From NCBI RefSeq assembly GCF_000422625.1, contig NZ_AUGK01000007.1, positions 62,001-126,000 on the forward strand: a stretch of 64,000 bases of DNA, given 5' to 3'. The stretch comes from Adlercreutzia mucosicola DSM 19490 (GTDB taxonomy: Bacteria; Actinomycetota; Coriobacteriia; Coriobacteriales; Eggerthellaceae). The notes below the pieces were generated by a model. It was not told the origin of the DNA. It searched no databases and saw only the letters and a program-made list of their open reading frames with translations. Each line of letters opens with the position of its first letter. Position 1 is the first letter of the stretch. Shown one piece after another: positions 34,051 through 41,957 of this stretch. A program made the position numbers and the translations under genes.

Positions 34051-35397
34051 TCACCAGGGGAGGGTGATCATGCAGATGAGGAGCAATCCCGCGAGGAAGA
34101 TCATGTTCACGGCGCTGAACAGACCGAGAAAGCGGGCGGTGGACAGCTCGGGCATGGTGCGCGTTTGGGGAAACACCTTGCGCACGCTGGTGAAATGCTG
34201 AAGGGTGATGAGACTGGCGAGCGAGCCCACAAGCGTGCCCGCGCCGCCGATGTTCACGCCGACGAGCAGAGGCTGCCACGCGTCCGTGAAATGTGACAGC
34301 AGCACGGCGGCGGGCACGTTGCTGATGACTTGGCTTGCGCCGGCGCTGATAACGAGGCCGTGATCGTCCATGAGCGGGCCGAGCCACGCGGCCAGTTCGG
34401 GGATGCGGGCCAGGTTCCCCGCGAACACGAAGAAGCAGGCGAAGGTGGCGAGCAGCGGCCAGTCCACGGCGGCCAGCGCCCGGCGGTCGAGCGCGGCGAG
34501 GGCGACGGCCACGATGACGACGGCCACGGCGATGGGCAGGACGCGGAACACGGCCAGCAGCGTGAGGGCCAGCAGCACGCCGTAGGCGCCGAGACGGCGG
34601 CGACTGAGCGGCATGATGGGAACGGTTGCGGCCGGCGCTAATGCGGCCGCAACTGAATGCGGCGGGGTTGCGGGCGGTGCTGAAGCGGCCGGAGCCGAAG
34701 GCGATGGAGTCGTCGCCGGCGCAGGGGAGGCGGGAGTTTCCGCGGCGGAGGCGGGCGCGCCCCTGCTCGCTGTCGTTTCTCCGCCGGCCGTTGCGCGCGT
34801 GCTGGCTTCCCCGCTCGCATTCTTCCTGCCGGGTCGCTCTGCGAGCCACCAAGTAGCGGCAACGACGCCGATCGCGGACACAGCGAAGGGGAGCGCCATG
34901 GTGCGCAGGAAGTCGCCAAGGTGCAGCCCGTAGTACGAGTACAGGTACAGGTTCTGCGGATTGCCGAAGGGCACGATCATGCCGCAGAGGTTCGCCGCCA
35001 GGCTCTGCAGCACGAAGACGGCCGGTATCAGTCGTGTCTGCCCTGCGCCCACGAGGGTGGCGGCCGACAGCGGCAGCATCATGATGAGAGCCATGTCGTT
35101 GGTGGCCACGCACGAGAGCACCGCCGTGGTGAGTACGAGCGCAAGCGCAAGGGATCGCGGGCTCCCGAATCGCGCGACGACGGTCCGGGCCGCGCGGTCG
35201 AAAGCGCCCATGAGCCTGAGAGCGCTCGCCACGGCCAGCACGCAGAACAGGCAGCCGAGCGTCTTCCCGTCGAAATATCCCCAATACGCGCTGTCGGGCG
35301 GCACCGCCACCATGGAGACTACCGCCGCTACGGCCGATACCGCAAGCACGGCGTGCTCGCGCAGAAAGGCGATGGGGGCGAAGACGGTGGCGTGCAA
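34051..35397 (-). CDS. ArsB/NhaD/CitT-superfamily anion permease
   Basis: A 448-residue membrane protein with about eleven helices and a long Ala/Pro/Ser/Thr-rich cytoplasmic loop around residues 195-260. Segments CVATNDMALIMMLPLS and MIVPFGNPQNLYLYSYY resemble the repeated hairpin signatures of the ion transporter superfamily (SLC13/ArsB type). GAGTLVGSLASLITLQHF is the second hairpin. No ATG is well placed; TTG 35397 after AAAGGGCG is the likely start. Substrate candidates are dicarboxylates or arsenite; the sequence does not decide. Confidence 0.72.
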   Translation of the reverse strand: MHATVFAPIAFLREHAVLAVSAVAAVVSMVAVPPDSAYWGYFDGKTLGCLFCVLAVASALRLMGAFDRAARTVVARFGSPRSLALALVLTTAVLSCVATNDMALIMMLPLSAATLVGAGQTRLIPAVFVLQSLAANLCGMIVPFGNPQNLYLYSYYGLHLGDFLRTMALPFAVSAIGVVAATWWLAERPGRKNASGEASTRATAGGETTASRGAPASAAETPASPAPATTPSPSAPAASAPPATPPHSVAAALAPAATVPIMPLSRRRLGAYGVLLALTLLAVFRVLPIAVAVVIVAVALAALDRRALAAVDWPLLATFACFFVFAGNLARIPELAAWLGPLMDDHGLVISAGASQVISNVPAAVLLSHFTDAWQPLLVGVNIGGAGTLVGSLASLITLQHFTSVRKVFPQTRTMPELSTARFLGLFSAVNMIFLAGLLLICMITLPW

Positions 35398-35571
35398 GGG
35401 GCGCCCTTTCTTGAAATCGGCAACGCTCGTAGTGTACCCCAACCTTCCGCGAACGCAGGGTGCCACTGCCGGGAAGGTCCGGCGTTACGGACGAGACCCC
35501 GATAGGGGGACTGGAAACAAAAGCTTCCGACCCCATTATTGGGGCTCAGCTTATAGGGCCCTTCTCTGCAC
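35398..35571. other. Non-coding spacer left of the inverted-repeat element
   Basis: Contains the upstream region of the permease gene and a small CCCCATTATTGGGG hairpin at about 35531-35544. No gene seen. Together with the element at 35572-35723 and its right flank to 35765 it makes up a 368-bp interval without a coding sequence. Confidence 0.4.
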
Positions 35572-35723
35572 GAGATTTCGAGTTATGAGCGTCTGATTCT
35601 CGCGTCGTGCCCAATGTCCAGAAACGGCTTTCGGAAAATGCCTGGTCAGAGTGTTTCCAGTATTCGGGCTTTTCCGATTTTCCGAAGAAATCGTCTCTGG
35701 AGACGCTCATAACTCGAAATCTC
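35572..35723. repeat. MITE-like element with perfect 23-bp inverted ends
   Basis: GAGATTTCGAGTTATGAGCG + TCT (35572-35594) is the exact reverse complement of 35701-35723. Inside, TTTCGGAAAAT (about 35630) and ATTTTCCGAA (about 35677) form a second, nested inverted pair. The 152-bp unit lies between convergent or unrelated genes, is AT-richer than its surroundings and encodes no recognisable protein. Confidence 0.65.
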
Positions 35724-35765
35724 ATGCATTTTTGGGGTGGTTCGATAACCGAGAGGCGGCGCGGC

Positions 35766-36521
35766 TTAGGAAAGTGCGGCATACTCCTCATCGGTGACGG
35801 GCTCGCACCACTCGTTCGCGCAGGCGGTGCCCGGAGCCTCGAAAGCTACGTGGCTCATCCAATGGTCGGCGGCCGCGCCGTGCCAGTGCTTCACATTGGC
35901 GGGGATGACCACCACGTCGCCGGGCAGAAGCCTGCGAGCTGGCTGGCCCCATTCCTGGTACCAGCCCTCGCCATCGGTGACGAGCAGGATCTGGCCGCCG
36001 CCCTCTTCCGCATGGTGGATGTGCCAGTTGTTGCGGCAGCCAGGCTCGAAGGTGACGTTGGCTACGAACTGGGTTTTTTCCGGGTCGGTCAGCGGGTTTA
36101 AGTACGACTGCCCGGTGAAGTACTGCGCATAGGCGTCGTTCGGGCCGCCCAAGCCGAAGATGCCGCCATGGGCGTGGGGGTTCTCAAGGTCCTGCGGGTC
36201 GTCGGTGTACACCTTCAGCGCCACGCGGAAAGCCGCCCAGGCGTTGGGCCAGCCGGCGTAGAAGGCTCCGTGGGTGAGGATGGCGGCCATTTCCTTCCGG
36301 GTCACGCCATTCTTCTTAGCTGTGATCACGTGATGCTCGAAGGAGGCATCGGCCATTCCCTTGGCCACCAGTGTGGTCACCGTGAGAATGGAGCGCATTT
36401 TTTGGCTGAGTGCGTCATCGCTCCACACTTCTCCGAACAGCACGTCGTCGTTCAAGGCGGCGAACTGGGGCGCGAAGGTGCCGAGCGCATCGCGGCCGGC
36501 GGTCTGGACTACTTTGGTCAT
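35766..36521 (-). CDS. Carboxymuconolactone decarboxylase - cupin fusion protein
   Basis: A 251-residue two-domain protein. Residues 1-115 form a CMD/AhpD-like helical domain (RSILTVTTLVAKGMADASFE, then HHVITAKKNGVTRKEMAAIL). No CxxC thiol pair is present in it, so alkylhydroperoxidase chemistry is unlikely. Residues 135-250 form a cupin barrel with metal-ligand-like NNWHIHHAEEGG, GEGWYQEWG and VKHWHGAA. Fusions of this kind are common in anaerobes and often lie under MerR-type control. A MerR-like dyad does occur in its promoter. ATG follows GGAAAGGATCCCC. Confidence 0.88.
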   Translation of the reverse strand: MTKVVQTAGRDALGTFAPQFAALNDDVLFGEVWSDDALSQKMRSILTVTTLVAKGMADASFEHHVITAKKNGVTRKEMAAILTHGAFYAGWPNAWAAFRVALKVYTDDPQDLENPHAHGGIFGLGGPNDAYAQYFTGQSYLNPLTDPEKTQFVANVTFEPGCRNNWHIHHAEEGGGQILLVTDGEGWYQEWGQPARRLLPGDVVVIPANVKHWHGAAADHWMSHVAFEAPGTACANEWCEPVTDEEYAALS

Positions 36522-36553
36522 GGGGATCCTTTCCGTTGAGGGCTTGGTTCAAC

Positions 36554-36582
36554 GGTATAACTTCGAGTAAACTCCAAGTCAA
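36554..36582 (-). promoter_or_regulatory. MerR-type promoter of the CMD-cupin gene
   Basis: Read on the minus strand, TTGACT (-35) and TATACC (-10) flank the near-palindrome ACTTGGAGTTTACTCGAAGT (36560-36579 on the plus strand, reversed). A dyad filling the spacer is the mark of MerR-family control. The start codon lies about 33 bp downstream of the -10. The cognate regulator is not identified; the MerR gene at 40.5-41.8 kb is one candidate. Confidence 0.6.
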
Positions 36583-36597
36583 GCAAGCCTTCGACGC

Positions 36598-36978
36598 CTA
36601 CGCGGCCGGCATGAGCATTCGGGCGAGCAGCTTGCCCGCCAGCACGCCGGCTACGCAGAGGACGACGCTGGCCAGGGCGTAGCCGCCAGCCACGGCCCAT
36701 TGGCCGCCTTCGATGAGCTCCAGGGTTTCCAGGGAGAAGGTGGAGAACGTGGTGAAGCCGCCGCACAGTCCCACTTTCAGGAAGAGCACCGCTTCGCGGG
36801 GCAGGGCGGTCGGGGCGAGGGATGCGGCCTCCGCGACTGCGCCGATGACTACCGAGCCGGTGAAGTTGATGAGCAGGGTCACAAGCGGCAGGCCCGATGC
36901 CAGGGGAATGAGGCCGAGGCCATAGCGGCTCACCGCGCCCACGAAACCGCCCGCCCCCACGCACAGCACGCTCATCAT
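36598..36978 (-). CDS. crcB: CrcB/Fluc-type fluoride channel
   Basis: A 126-residue four-helix membrane protein. It shows the CrcB signatures GAGGFVGAVSRYGLG at the start, TLLINFTGSVVIGAV, and GLCGGFTTFSTFSLETLEL with the phenylalanine-box and Thr-rich sodium-site region. Fluc channels are dual-topology dimers that let fluoride leave the cell. ATG 36978 follows GGAAAGGGCAAC; a second ATG at 36975 is equivalent. Only one copy is present, so it should form homodimers. No clear fluoride riboswitch was seen upstream. Confidence 0.9.
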   Translation of the reverse strand: MMSVLCVGAGGFVGAVSRYGLGLIPLASGLPLVTLLINFTGSVVIGAVAEAASLAPTALPREAVLFLKVGLCGGFTTFSTFSLETLELIEGGQWAVAGGYALASVVLCVAGVLAGKLLARMLMPAA

Positions 36979-37176
36979 GATGTTGCCCTTTCCCCACCGT
37001 TTCCGTTTTCGCCAGTATAGGCGATGAGCGGCTGTAAGGGTGTCCGCGGGCGCTGGGCGCTCGGTTGCCGTGTGGCTGGAGGACGGTTGGCGTGCGGCCG
37101 ACGGGTGGTGATCGCACGGCTCGCAGACGGACGTGGGGTCTACGGAGCGTAGGTTGCCAGGGCGGTCGCGAGCGCC

Positions 37177-37213
37177 CATAATCGGCGGCGTTCAACACTC
37201 AGAACGTTCAACA
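37177..37213 (+). promoter_or_regulatory. Direct repeats upstream of the XRE-desulfoferrodoxin gene
   Basis: GTTCAACA occurs at 37190-37197 and again at 37206-37213, 16 bp apart, directly downstream of a CATAAT hexamer (37177-37182) that could be the -10. Sites placed between the promoter and the gene suit autorepression by the XRE domain. Confidence 0.4.
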
Positions 37214-37233
37214 TTCGGAAGAAGGAGCACCCC

Positions 37234-37899
37234 ATGACCTCATACATCAGCGGCGCGTCCATCCGCGCCCTGCGCGAGCGGACGGGAATGACCCAGCGGC
37301 ACCTGGCCGATCGGCTCGGCATCACCGACAAGGCGGTATCGAAGTGGGAGACGGATCGCGGTCTGCCCGACATCACGCTCGTGGAGCCTCTGGCCTGCGC
37401 CCTCGGCGTGTCGGTGGCCGAGCTTCTGTCCGGCGAGCAGATCGTGAACGCCAACCGCGCGGGCAACCTGCTGCGGGCGAAGTTCTACGTGTGCCCGCTG
37501 TGCGGCAATGTCATCCACGCTACGGGCGAGGCCTCCATCAGCTGCTGCGGCATTGCGTTGCCGGTGCTGGAAGTGGAGAACGCCGTCGACGGGAGGATTC
37601 CCGCGGCTCCCGAGAGCGCGGCGGCCGACCCGTCCGCCCACGTGCCCCGGGTAGAGGTGGCCGACGGCGAGGTGTATCTTACGATGGAGCACCCCATGGG
37701 CAAGGACCACTTCATCAGCTTCATGGCCTATGTGACCACTGACCAGGTGTTCTTCCGCAAATTGTACCCCGAGCAGACGGCCGATGCCCACTTCCCCTAC
37801 CGCGGTCTCGGCACCATTTTCGCCTACTGCAACCGCCACGGCCTGTTCGCCTGCCGCACCCCGCGCGTCCAGCGCAAGAGCACTGTGCAGCTGGTGTAG
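37234..37899 (+). CDS. XRE regulator fused to a desulfoferrodoxin-like domain
   Basis: A 221-residue protein. Residues 5-65 form an XRE helix-turn-helix (LRERTGMTQRHLADRLGITD, KAVSKWETDRGLPDI). Residues 80-221 resemble desulfoferrodoxin. Cys87, Cys90, Cys104 and Cys105 give the CxxC-CC set of its rubredoxin-like iron site. His136 (HVP), His153 (EHPM), His159 (KDHF), Cys199 and His202 (CNRHG) match the five ligands of the superoxide reductase centre. The Lys of the usual EKHVP motif is replaced (SAHVP). It could sense superoxide, oxygen or iron and switch DNA binding. ATG follows GAAGAAGGAGCACCCC. Confidence 0.85.
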   Translation: MTSYISGASIRALRERTGMTQRHLADRLGITDKAVSKWETDRGLPDITLVEPLACALGVSVAELLSGEQIVNANRAGNLLRAKFYVCPLCGNVIHATGEASISCCGIALPVLEVENAVDGRIPAAPESAAADPSAHVPRVEVADGEVYLTMEHPMGKDHFISFMAYVTTDQVFFRKLYPEQTADAHFPYRGLGTIFAYCNRHGLFACRTPRVQRKSTVQLV

Positions 37900-38134
37900 A
37901 AAAGGTCGACTTTTTGTCGACGAAACGTTGGGGAGGCGCCCCCTTCGGTCGTGGTTGGTCGGGAATTACCGGGTGCCCTACGCCTGCGAAGGCGAAGCGG
38001 CTGCGGTGGCGGTGGGGTTTTTACCGGAAGTCTTCGTTTTCTTCCTTGGTGTGCCCTTGATGGGACAGCGGGTGGGATGCAATGCGCTAGAATACCTTGA
38101 AATGAAAAGATCGGACAGAAGGAGGGGAGGCACC

Positions 38135-39811
38135 ATGGCCTTCGGAGCGACGCTCGATGCGGCTGTCGACTCGGCAGCGGCGCGCAAGGCGCGCGGCGCC
38201 TTCTTCACTCCTCCGGAAATAGCGCGGTACATTGCGCGGTGGGCGATCCGCCGGGGTGATGAAAGGGTCTTGGAGCCCTCCTGCGGCGAGGCGCAGTTCC
38301 TCATCGAGGCGGCTCGGCACGCCTCCGATCTTGATCGGGCCCCCTCGGGTCGGTCGATCACGCTCGTTGGCTGCGAGTTGCACGGGGAAACCGCTCGCGC
38401 AGCCCGGCGCCGGGCGTTGTCTGAGGGTGTGAGCTGCACGGTGCGCGTGGGGGACTTTCTCTGCGAAGAGCCGCGGGCGACGTTTGACGCGGTCATCGGA
38501 AATCCGCCCTATGTGCGATTCCAGAAGATCACTGCCGACCAGCGAGAGGCCATTGACGTCATCGCCCGTCGCAGCGGTGTCGCCGTTAGCGCTCTCACCT
38601 CGCTCTGGATGCCCTTCGTCCTGCATGCCGCCGCATTTCTGAAGCCCGGTGGTCGTTTGGGGATGGTGCTTCCCGCCGAGCTTTTGTCGGTCAACTACGC
38701 CGCCTCGCTGCGCCAGTTCCTGCTGGATTCTTTCTCATCGGTGAGGCTCGTTACCTTCGAGGAGGCAGTCTTCCCGGAAGTTCAGGAGGAAGTGGTGTTG
38801 CTCTTGGCCGATGGGTGGCACTGCGGCTCGTCAGCGGCCATAGCCTGGCAGCAGTGCGCCGACCTCGAGGGCCTCTCGTCCCCATCGCTCGCGATGTTCT
38901 CGCCGCTGCATGCTGGGGCCCGTTGGTCGGGCCTGTTCGCCACCAAAGACTCGCTTCAAGCGCTCGCGCGGTTGCAAGAGGACGGCCTGTTCGGTTCCCT
39001 GGAGCAGTGGGGCCGCATCGCCTTGGGCGGCGTGACGGGAAAGAACAGCTTCTTTGTGCTCAGTGCTTCCGAGAAAGAGCAGTGGGGCCTGCTCGATTCC
39101 GATGTGGCGCCGTTGTGCCCTCCCGGCTCCAAGCACCTGAGGCGCCTGAGTTACACCGCCGCCGCCCATCGGGCCGCCTGTGCCGAGGGGCGCGGCGTCT
39201 ATCTGTTTCGCCCATCGGATAGGCCGTCGGATGCCGCTCTTCGCTATATCGAACGGGGGGAAGAGCAGCTCGTGCACACAGCCTACAAGTGCAGAGTGCG
39301 CTCTCCCTGGTGGCGGGTGCCCCTGCCGGCGATCCCCGATGCGTTCGTTACCTACATGAATGCCTACGGGCCGAGCATCTGCGCCAATGGGGCCGGGGTC
39401 GCGCTCTTGAACTCGTGCCACGGGCTGTACTTCCATGGGGAAATCCAGCAGGCCCTGCGCGAGCTCTTGCCGATCGCGTGCCTCAATTCCGCAACGATGC
39501 TGGGGGCGGAGATAGAGGGCCGCTCCTATGGGGGCGGCATGCTGAAGCTGGAGCCCCGCGAGGCGGCGGCGCTCCCGGTGCCCTCTCCCCAACTGGTGGC
39601 CCGCTGTGCAAGCGAGTTGCGGGCCATTCGCCCCTATGTAGAGAAGGCTCTCGAGAAGCGTGACTTCGATGCCGCAGTGGCACTGGTGGACGCGATTCTC
39701 ATCCCGGGCACGGGTGCGGATGAGGCCTCCTTTGCGCAGATGAAATCATGCGCCATCCTCATGCGCTTGCGACGGAAGAAGCGCTCTCAAGTGAAGAAGG
39801 TGGGGTCGTGA
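38135..39811 (+). CDS. Adenine-specific DNA methyltransferase (type II-like, gamma class)
   Basis: A 558-residue N6-adenine methyltransferase. Motif X (FFTPPEIARYIARWA) is at the N-terminus, motif I is LEPSCGEAQFL (Glu47), motif IV is NPPY (Asn123), and the target-recognition region is C-terminal: the gamma order. ATG 38135 follows AGAAGGAGGGGAGGCACC; a much longer frame upstream has no site. The next gene starts inside its stop codon (GTGA), and that gene product looks like a restriction enzyme, so the pair is probably a restriction-modification module. The recognition site is unknown. Confidence 0.88.
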   Translation: MAFGATLDAAVDSAAARKARGAFFTPPEIARYIARWAIRRGDERVLEPSCGEAQFLIEAARHASDLDRAPSGRSITLVGCELHGETARAARRRALSEGVSCTVRVGDFLCEEPRATFDAVIGNPPYVRFQKITADQREAIDVIARRSGVAVSALTSLWMPFVLHAAAFLKPGGRLGMVLPAELLSVNYAASLRQFLLDSFSSVRLVTFEEAVFPEVQEEVVLLLADGWHCGSSAAIAWQQCADLEGLSSPSLAMFSPLHAGARWSGLFATKDSLQALARLQEDGLFGSLEQWGRIALGGVTGKNSFFVLSASEKEQWGLLDSDVAPLCPPGSKHLRRLSYTAAAHRAACAEGRGVYLFRPSDRPSDAALRYIERGEEQLVHTAYKCRVRSPWWRVPLPAIPDAFVTYMNAYGPSICANGAGVALLNSCHGLYFHGEIQQALRELLPIACLNSATMLGAEIEGRSYGGGMLKLEPREAAALPVPSPQLVARCASELRAIRPYVEKALEKRDFDAAVALVDAILIPGTGADEASFAQMKSCAILMRLRRKKRSQVKKVGS

Positions 39812-40656
39812 CTTCCTATCGGAAATTCGAGGACGTTATCAACGCCTATTGGGAGGCCCGAGGAACGTGCGCGGCCGATCGCTCCTATTGGGACGAGGGT
39901 GGCTCACCCCTTTTGGAGACGGCGCTTTTGGAAGAGCTTCTCACCAAATCGGTCCAAGATGGAGACAGCACGCAATCGGGGGGTTTGGCGAAGGCGCTCG
40001 ATATGTGGATCGCCGAGGAGCTGAGAGCTGCCGGATTCGACGACCAGGCGGTATGGCCGCGGCTCGCCAAGCCGCGCGTGCTCGACCCCTCGGTGCTGCG
40101 TTTCATCGGCTCCCTCGATCCGCGTACCGCCGAGGCGTGCTGCGCGGCACTACCCCGCTTCGCCAGTTCTGCCGCCAATGTGCTCGGATCAACCTACAAC
40201 AAGCAGATTGACGTGGGTCTTTCGTCGTGGATGACGGGACCCGAGATCCTCATATCCACAAAGACCATGGGCTCGTCGTTCGGGAAGAATTTGTCAAACC
40301 GGTTCGAGGAGGCCTACGGGGATGCCAAGAATCTCAAGGGGCGCCACCCCTTGGCGACGCTCGGCTTCTTCTTCCTAGTGAATTCTTCCATTGTCGATGA
40401 ACCGCGCATATTCGCGAAGGCCGTCACTATGCTGGAGAAGCTTCGGATGGAGGACGACGCCTACGATGCCACGTGTTTGCTGTTGGTCGATTGGGGCGAG
40501 GGAGGGCAACTTACGGTATCTCGCGAGAACGATCGTGTTCCACTGTCGTTGTCGGCCTTGTCGTTCTTCGAAGAGGTGGTGCGCCTGACGCTTTTGCGCG
40601 CGGCTCCCGAAGCTCACGAACTTGCCCGCCTGAAGCGCATTGCCGCATCCGCTTGA
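39808..40656 (+). CDS. Probable restriction endonuclease partner of the methyltransferase
   Basis: A 282-residue soluble protein without a signal or membrane segment. GTG 39808 overlaps the methyltransferase stop by four bases and follows AAGAAGGTGGGGTC. The call rests mainly on this coupling. A possible nuclease core is Asp135 (KQIDVG) followed by PEILISTKT with Glu146 and Lys152, loosely matching a PD-(D/E)xK arrangement. I do not recognise a named family. Alternatives are a regulatory or specificity subunit. The gene is followed directly by a broken glycosylase paralogue. Confidence 0.6.
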   Translation: MTSYRKFEDVINAYWEARGTCAADRSYWDEGGSPLLETALLEELLTKSVQDGDSTQSGGLAKALDMWIAEELRAAGFDDQAVWPRLAKPRVLDPSVLRFIGSLDPRTAEACCAALPRFASSAANVLGSTYNKQIDVGLSSWMTGPEILISTKTMGSSFGKNLSNRFEEAYGDAKNLKGRHPLATLGFFFLVNSSIVDEPRIFAKAVTMLEKLRMEDDAYDATCLLLVDWGEGGQLTVSRENDRVPLSLSALSFFEEVVRLTLLRAAPEAHELARLKRIAASA

Positions 40657-41800
40657 CGCGGTTTCCCGATTCGGTGAAGGAGGGCTCGATGGCTTTGGGC
40701 AAGCAGGGGTTGGAGCCTATCGAGCACGGCATTCCGCCGGTGTTCGATGGACGGTCGGAGGTGCTCGTGTTGGGCGCTATGCCCTCGCCTGCCTCGCGGC
40801 CCAGAAGCTGCCCTCCACAAGCCCGGCCAACGCCGCCTGGTCGTTGTCGCGGCTCGTTGAGGCCTACCGTCCCGTGGCCGAGGCGGTGACTCGCTTCGAG
40901 CCGTCGGTGCTGGACGTGTCCGTGGTGGTGGCGCTGGAACGGGCCATCGCCGCCGTCGGCACGCCGCTCGACAGACTCATGCGCCGCGCCGTCCCCTTCC
41001 CGCTTCTCGATGGGCACGTAGAGCACCTCGATGTCGCAGCCCTCGCCGTCGAGGTTTAGGAGCATGGGCATAATGAGGATGTCGCCGCGAATGGCGAGGT
41101 TGTGGGCCTTCAGATAGGCGAACAGATCGTCGAAGGTTTCCTTGCGCACGGATTCCTCGCGGGTAACGGTGCGGCGGAAGCGCACGCAGCGGCCCAGTTC
41201 CAAGCGTTTGACTCGCTGCTGGGCATAGTCGGAGAGGAAGTGGCGCTCTTCCACCGAGGCGATGTTGATGTAGTCGGGGTCGACCGCCGGGCTTTCGTCC
41301 AGAAGATTCTCGCGCGAGATGATGCGGGCGCAGCTGGTGATGCTGAGCAGTTCGTAGTACTCGGCGAGCAGCTTCTCATTTTCCAACGAGACGGTGAAGT
41401 CGCGCCCGTGGGAGGCGTTGACGTACAGTTGGTCGGGTATGGATACGATTTTGAAGTCGATGCCGCCATCGGATTCCAGTACGTCCAGAACGCTGGCGAT
41501 GCGACGCTGGCGGTATTCCAAAAGCACGCGCTCGCGGTCGAGACGATCCTGCTGCTCCTGCAGCGATTGGCGGAATTCCGCCGTATCCTGCTTGGCATCC
41601 AGCATCTCGATGGCCTCGCTGATGCTGAAGCCGTACTGCAGGAGCACGCGAAACGCGTTGGAGCGAAAGGCGTCTTCGGGGGTGAACACGCGGTAGCCGT
41701 TCTCCATGCGATCGGACAGCACAAGCCCGTGCTTCTCGTAAAAGCGAATCTTCGATTGGGTCATGCCGGTCATGGCGGCGAATTGTTTCATCCGATACAT
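40511..41800 (-). CDS. MerR-family regulator with an aberrant read-through C-terminus
   Basis: The first 260 or so residues are a MerR regulator: winged HTH (MKQFAAMTGMTQSKIRFYEK, then ENGYRVFTPEDAFRSNAFRV), a coiled-coil linker rich in Gln, Arg and Glu (residues 85-110), and an effector-binding-like domain ending EVLYVPIEKREGD. Beyond 40990 the frame has lost its stop and runs about 160 codons antisense through the broken glycosylase and into the restriction gene. That tail is His/Arg/Pro-rich and not protein-like. ATG 41800 follows GGGAGGAAGACC. The protein may be unstable, or the DNA-binding part may still work. Confidence 0.75.
   Translation of the reverse strand: MYRMKQFAAMTGMTQSKIRFYEKHGLVLSDRMENGYRVFTPEDAFRSNAFRVLLQYGFSISEAIEMLDAKQDTAEFRQSLQEQQDRLDRERVLLEYRQRRIASVLDVLESDGGIDFKIVSIPDQLYVNASHGRDFTVSLENEKLLAEYYELLSITSCARIISRENLLDESPAVDPDYINIASVEERHFLSDYAQQRVKRLELGRCVRFRRTVTREESVRKETFDDLFAYLKAHNLAIRGDILIMPMLLNLDGEGCDIEVLYVPIEKREGDGAAHESVERRADGGDGPFQRHHHGHVQHRRLEASHRLGHGTVGLNEPRQRPGGVGRACGGQLLGREAGEGIAPNTSTSDRPSNTGGMPCSIGSNPCLPKAIEPSFTESGNRVKRMRQCASGGQVRELREPRAKASGAPPLRRTTRPTTTVEHDRSREIP
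40689..40990 (+). pseudogene. Broken paralogue of the DNA glycosylase - NAD(P)HX epimerase gene
   Basis: From ATG 40689 (after GAAGGAGGGCTCG) the frame reads IEHGIPPVFDGRSEVLVLGA + MPSPASR, nearly identical to the start of the intact gene at 48269. At about 40800 the sequence jumps, with a frame change, to LPSTSPANAAWSLSRLVEAY and continues through the linker and first helix of the epimerase half (LERAIAAVGTPLDRLMRRA). About 105-110 codons of the glycosylase are missing. At about 40990 the sequence passes into the 3' end of a MerR gene on the other strand, so the epimerase domain is gone too. Confidence 0.85.
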
Positions 41801-41831
41801 GGTCTTCCTCCCCAAGACGCGTGGATGGTGC

Positions 41832-41865
41832 GGCTTATCCTAGCGCATAGGCGCTAGGATAAGCC
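41832..41865. promoter_or_regulatory. Perfect 15-bp dyad upstream of the MerR gene
   Basis: GGCTTATCCTAGCGC (41832-41846) and GCGCTAGGATAAGCC (41851-41865) are perfect inverted repeats around a 4-base centre, 32 bp upstream of the MerR start. It may be the MerR operator. As it also lies downstream of the cytochrome gene on the same strand, it could instead act as a terminator hairpin. Confidence 0.5.
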
Positions 41866-41957
41866 GTGATGGAGCGACCGAGCCTTGGCGCGGGAAGCCC
41901 CCGGCCAGTCGTGAGAGACCGACCAGGGGCTTCCGGGGGAAGGCTCGGCGCGCCGGC

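Noticed and set aside
36979-37140. Possible fluoride riboswitch upstream of crcB
   Set aside because: Some short pairing is present (for example GGCGA and CGCC pieces) but the conserved core of the crcB motif is not visible.
37906-37921. GTCGAC-TTTTT-GTCGAC hairpin just before the restriction-modification genes
   Set aside because: The six-bp stem is short and the T run is in the loop, so it is not a terminator. A link to the recognition site of the module would be guesswork.
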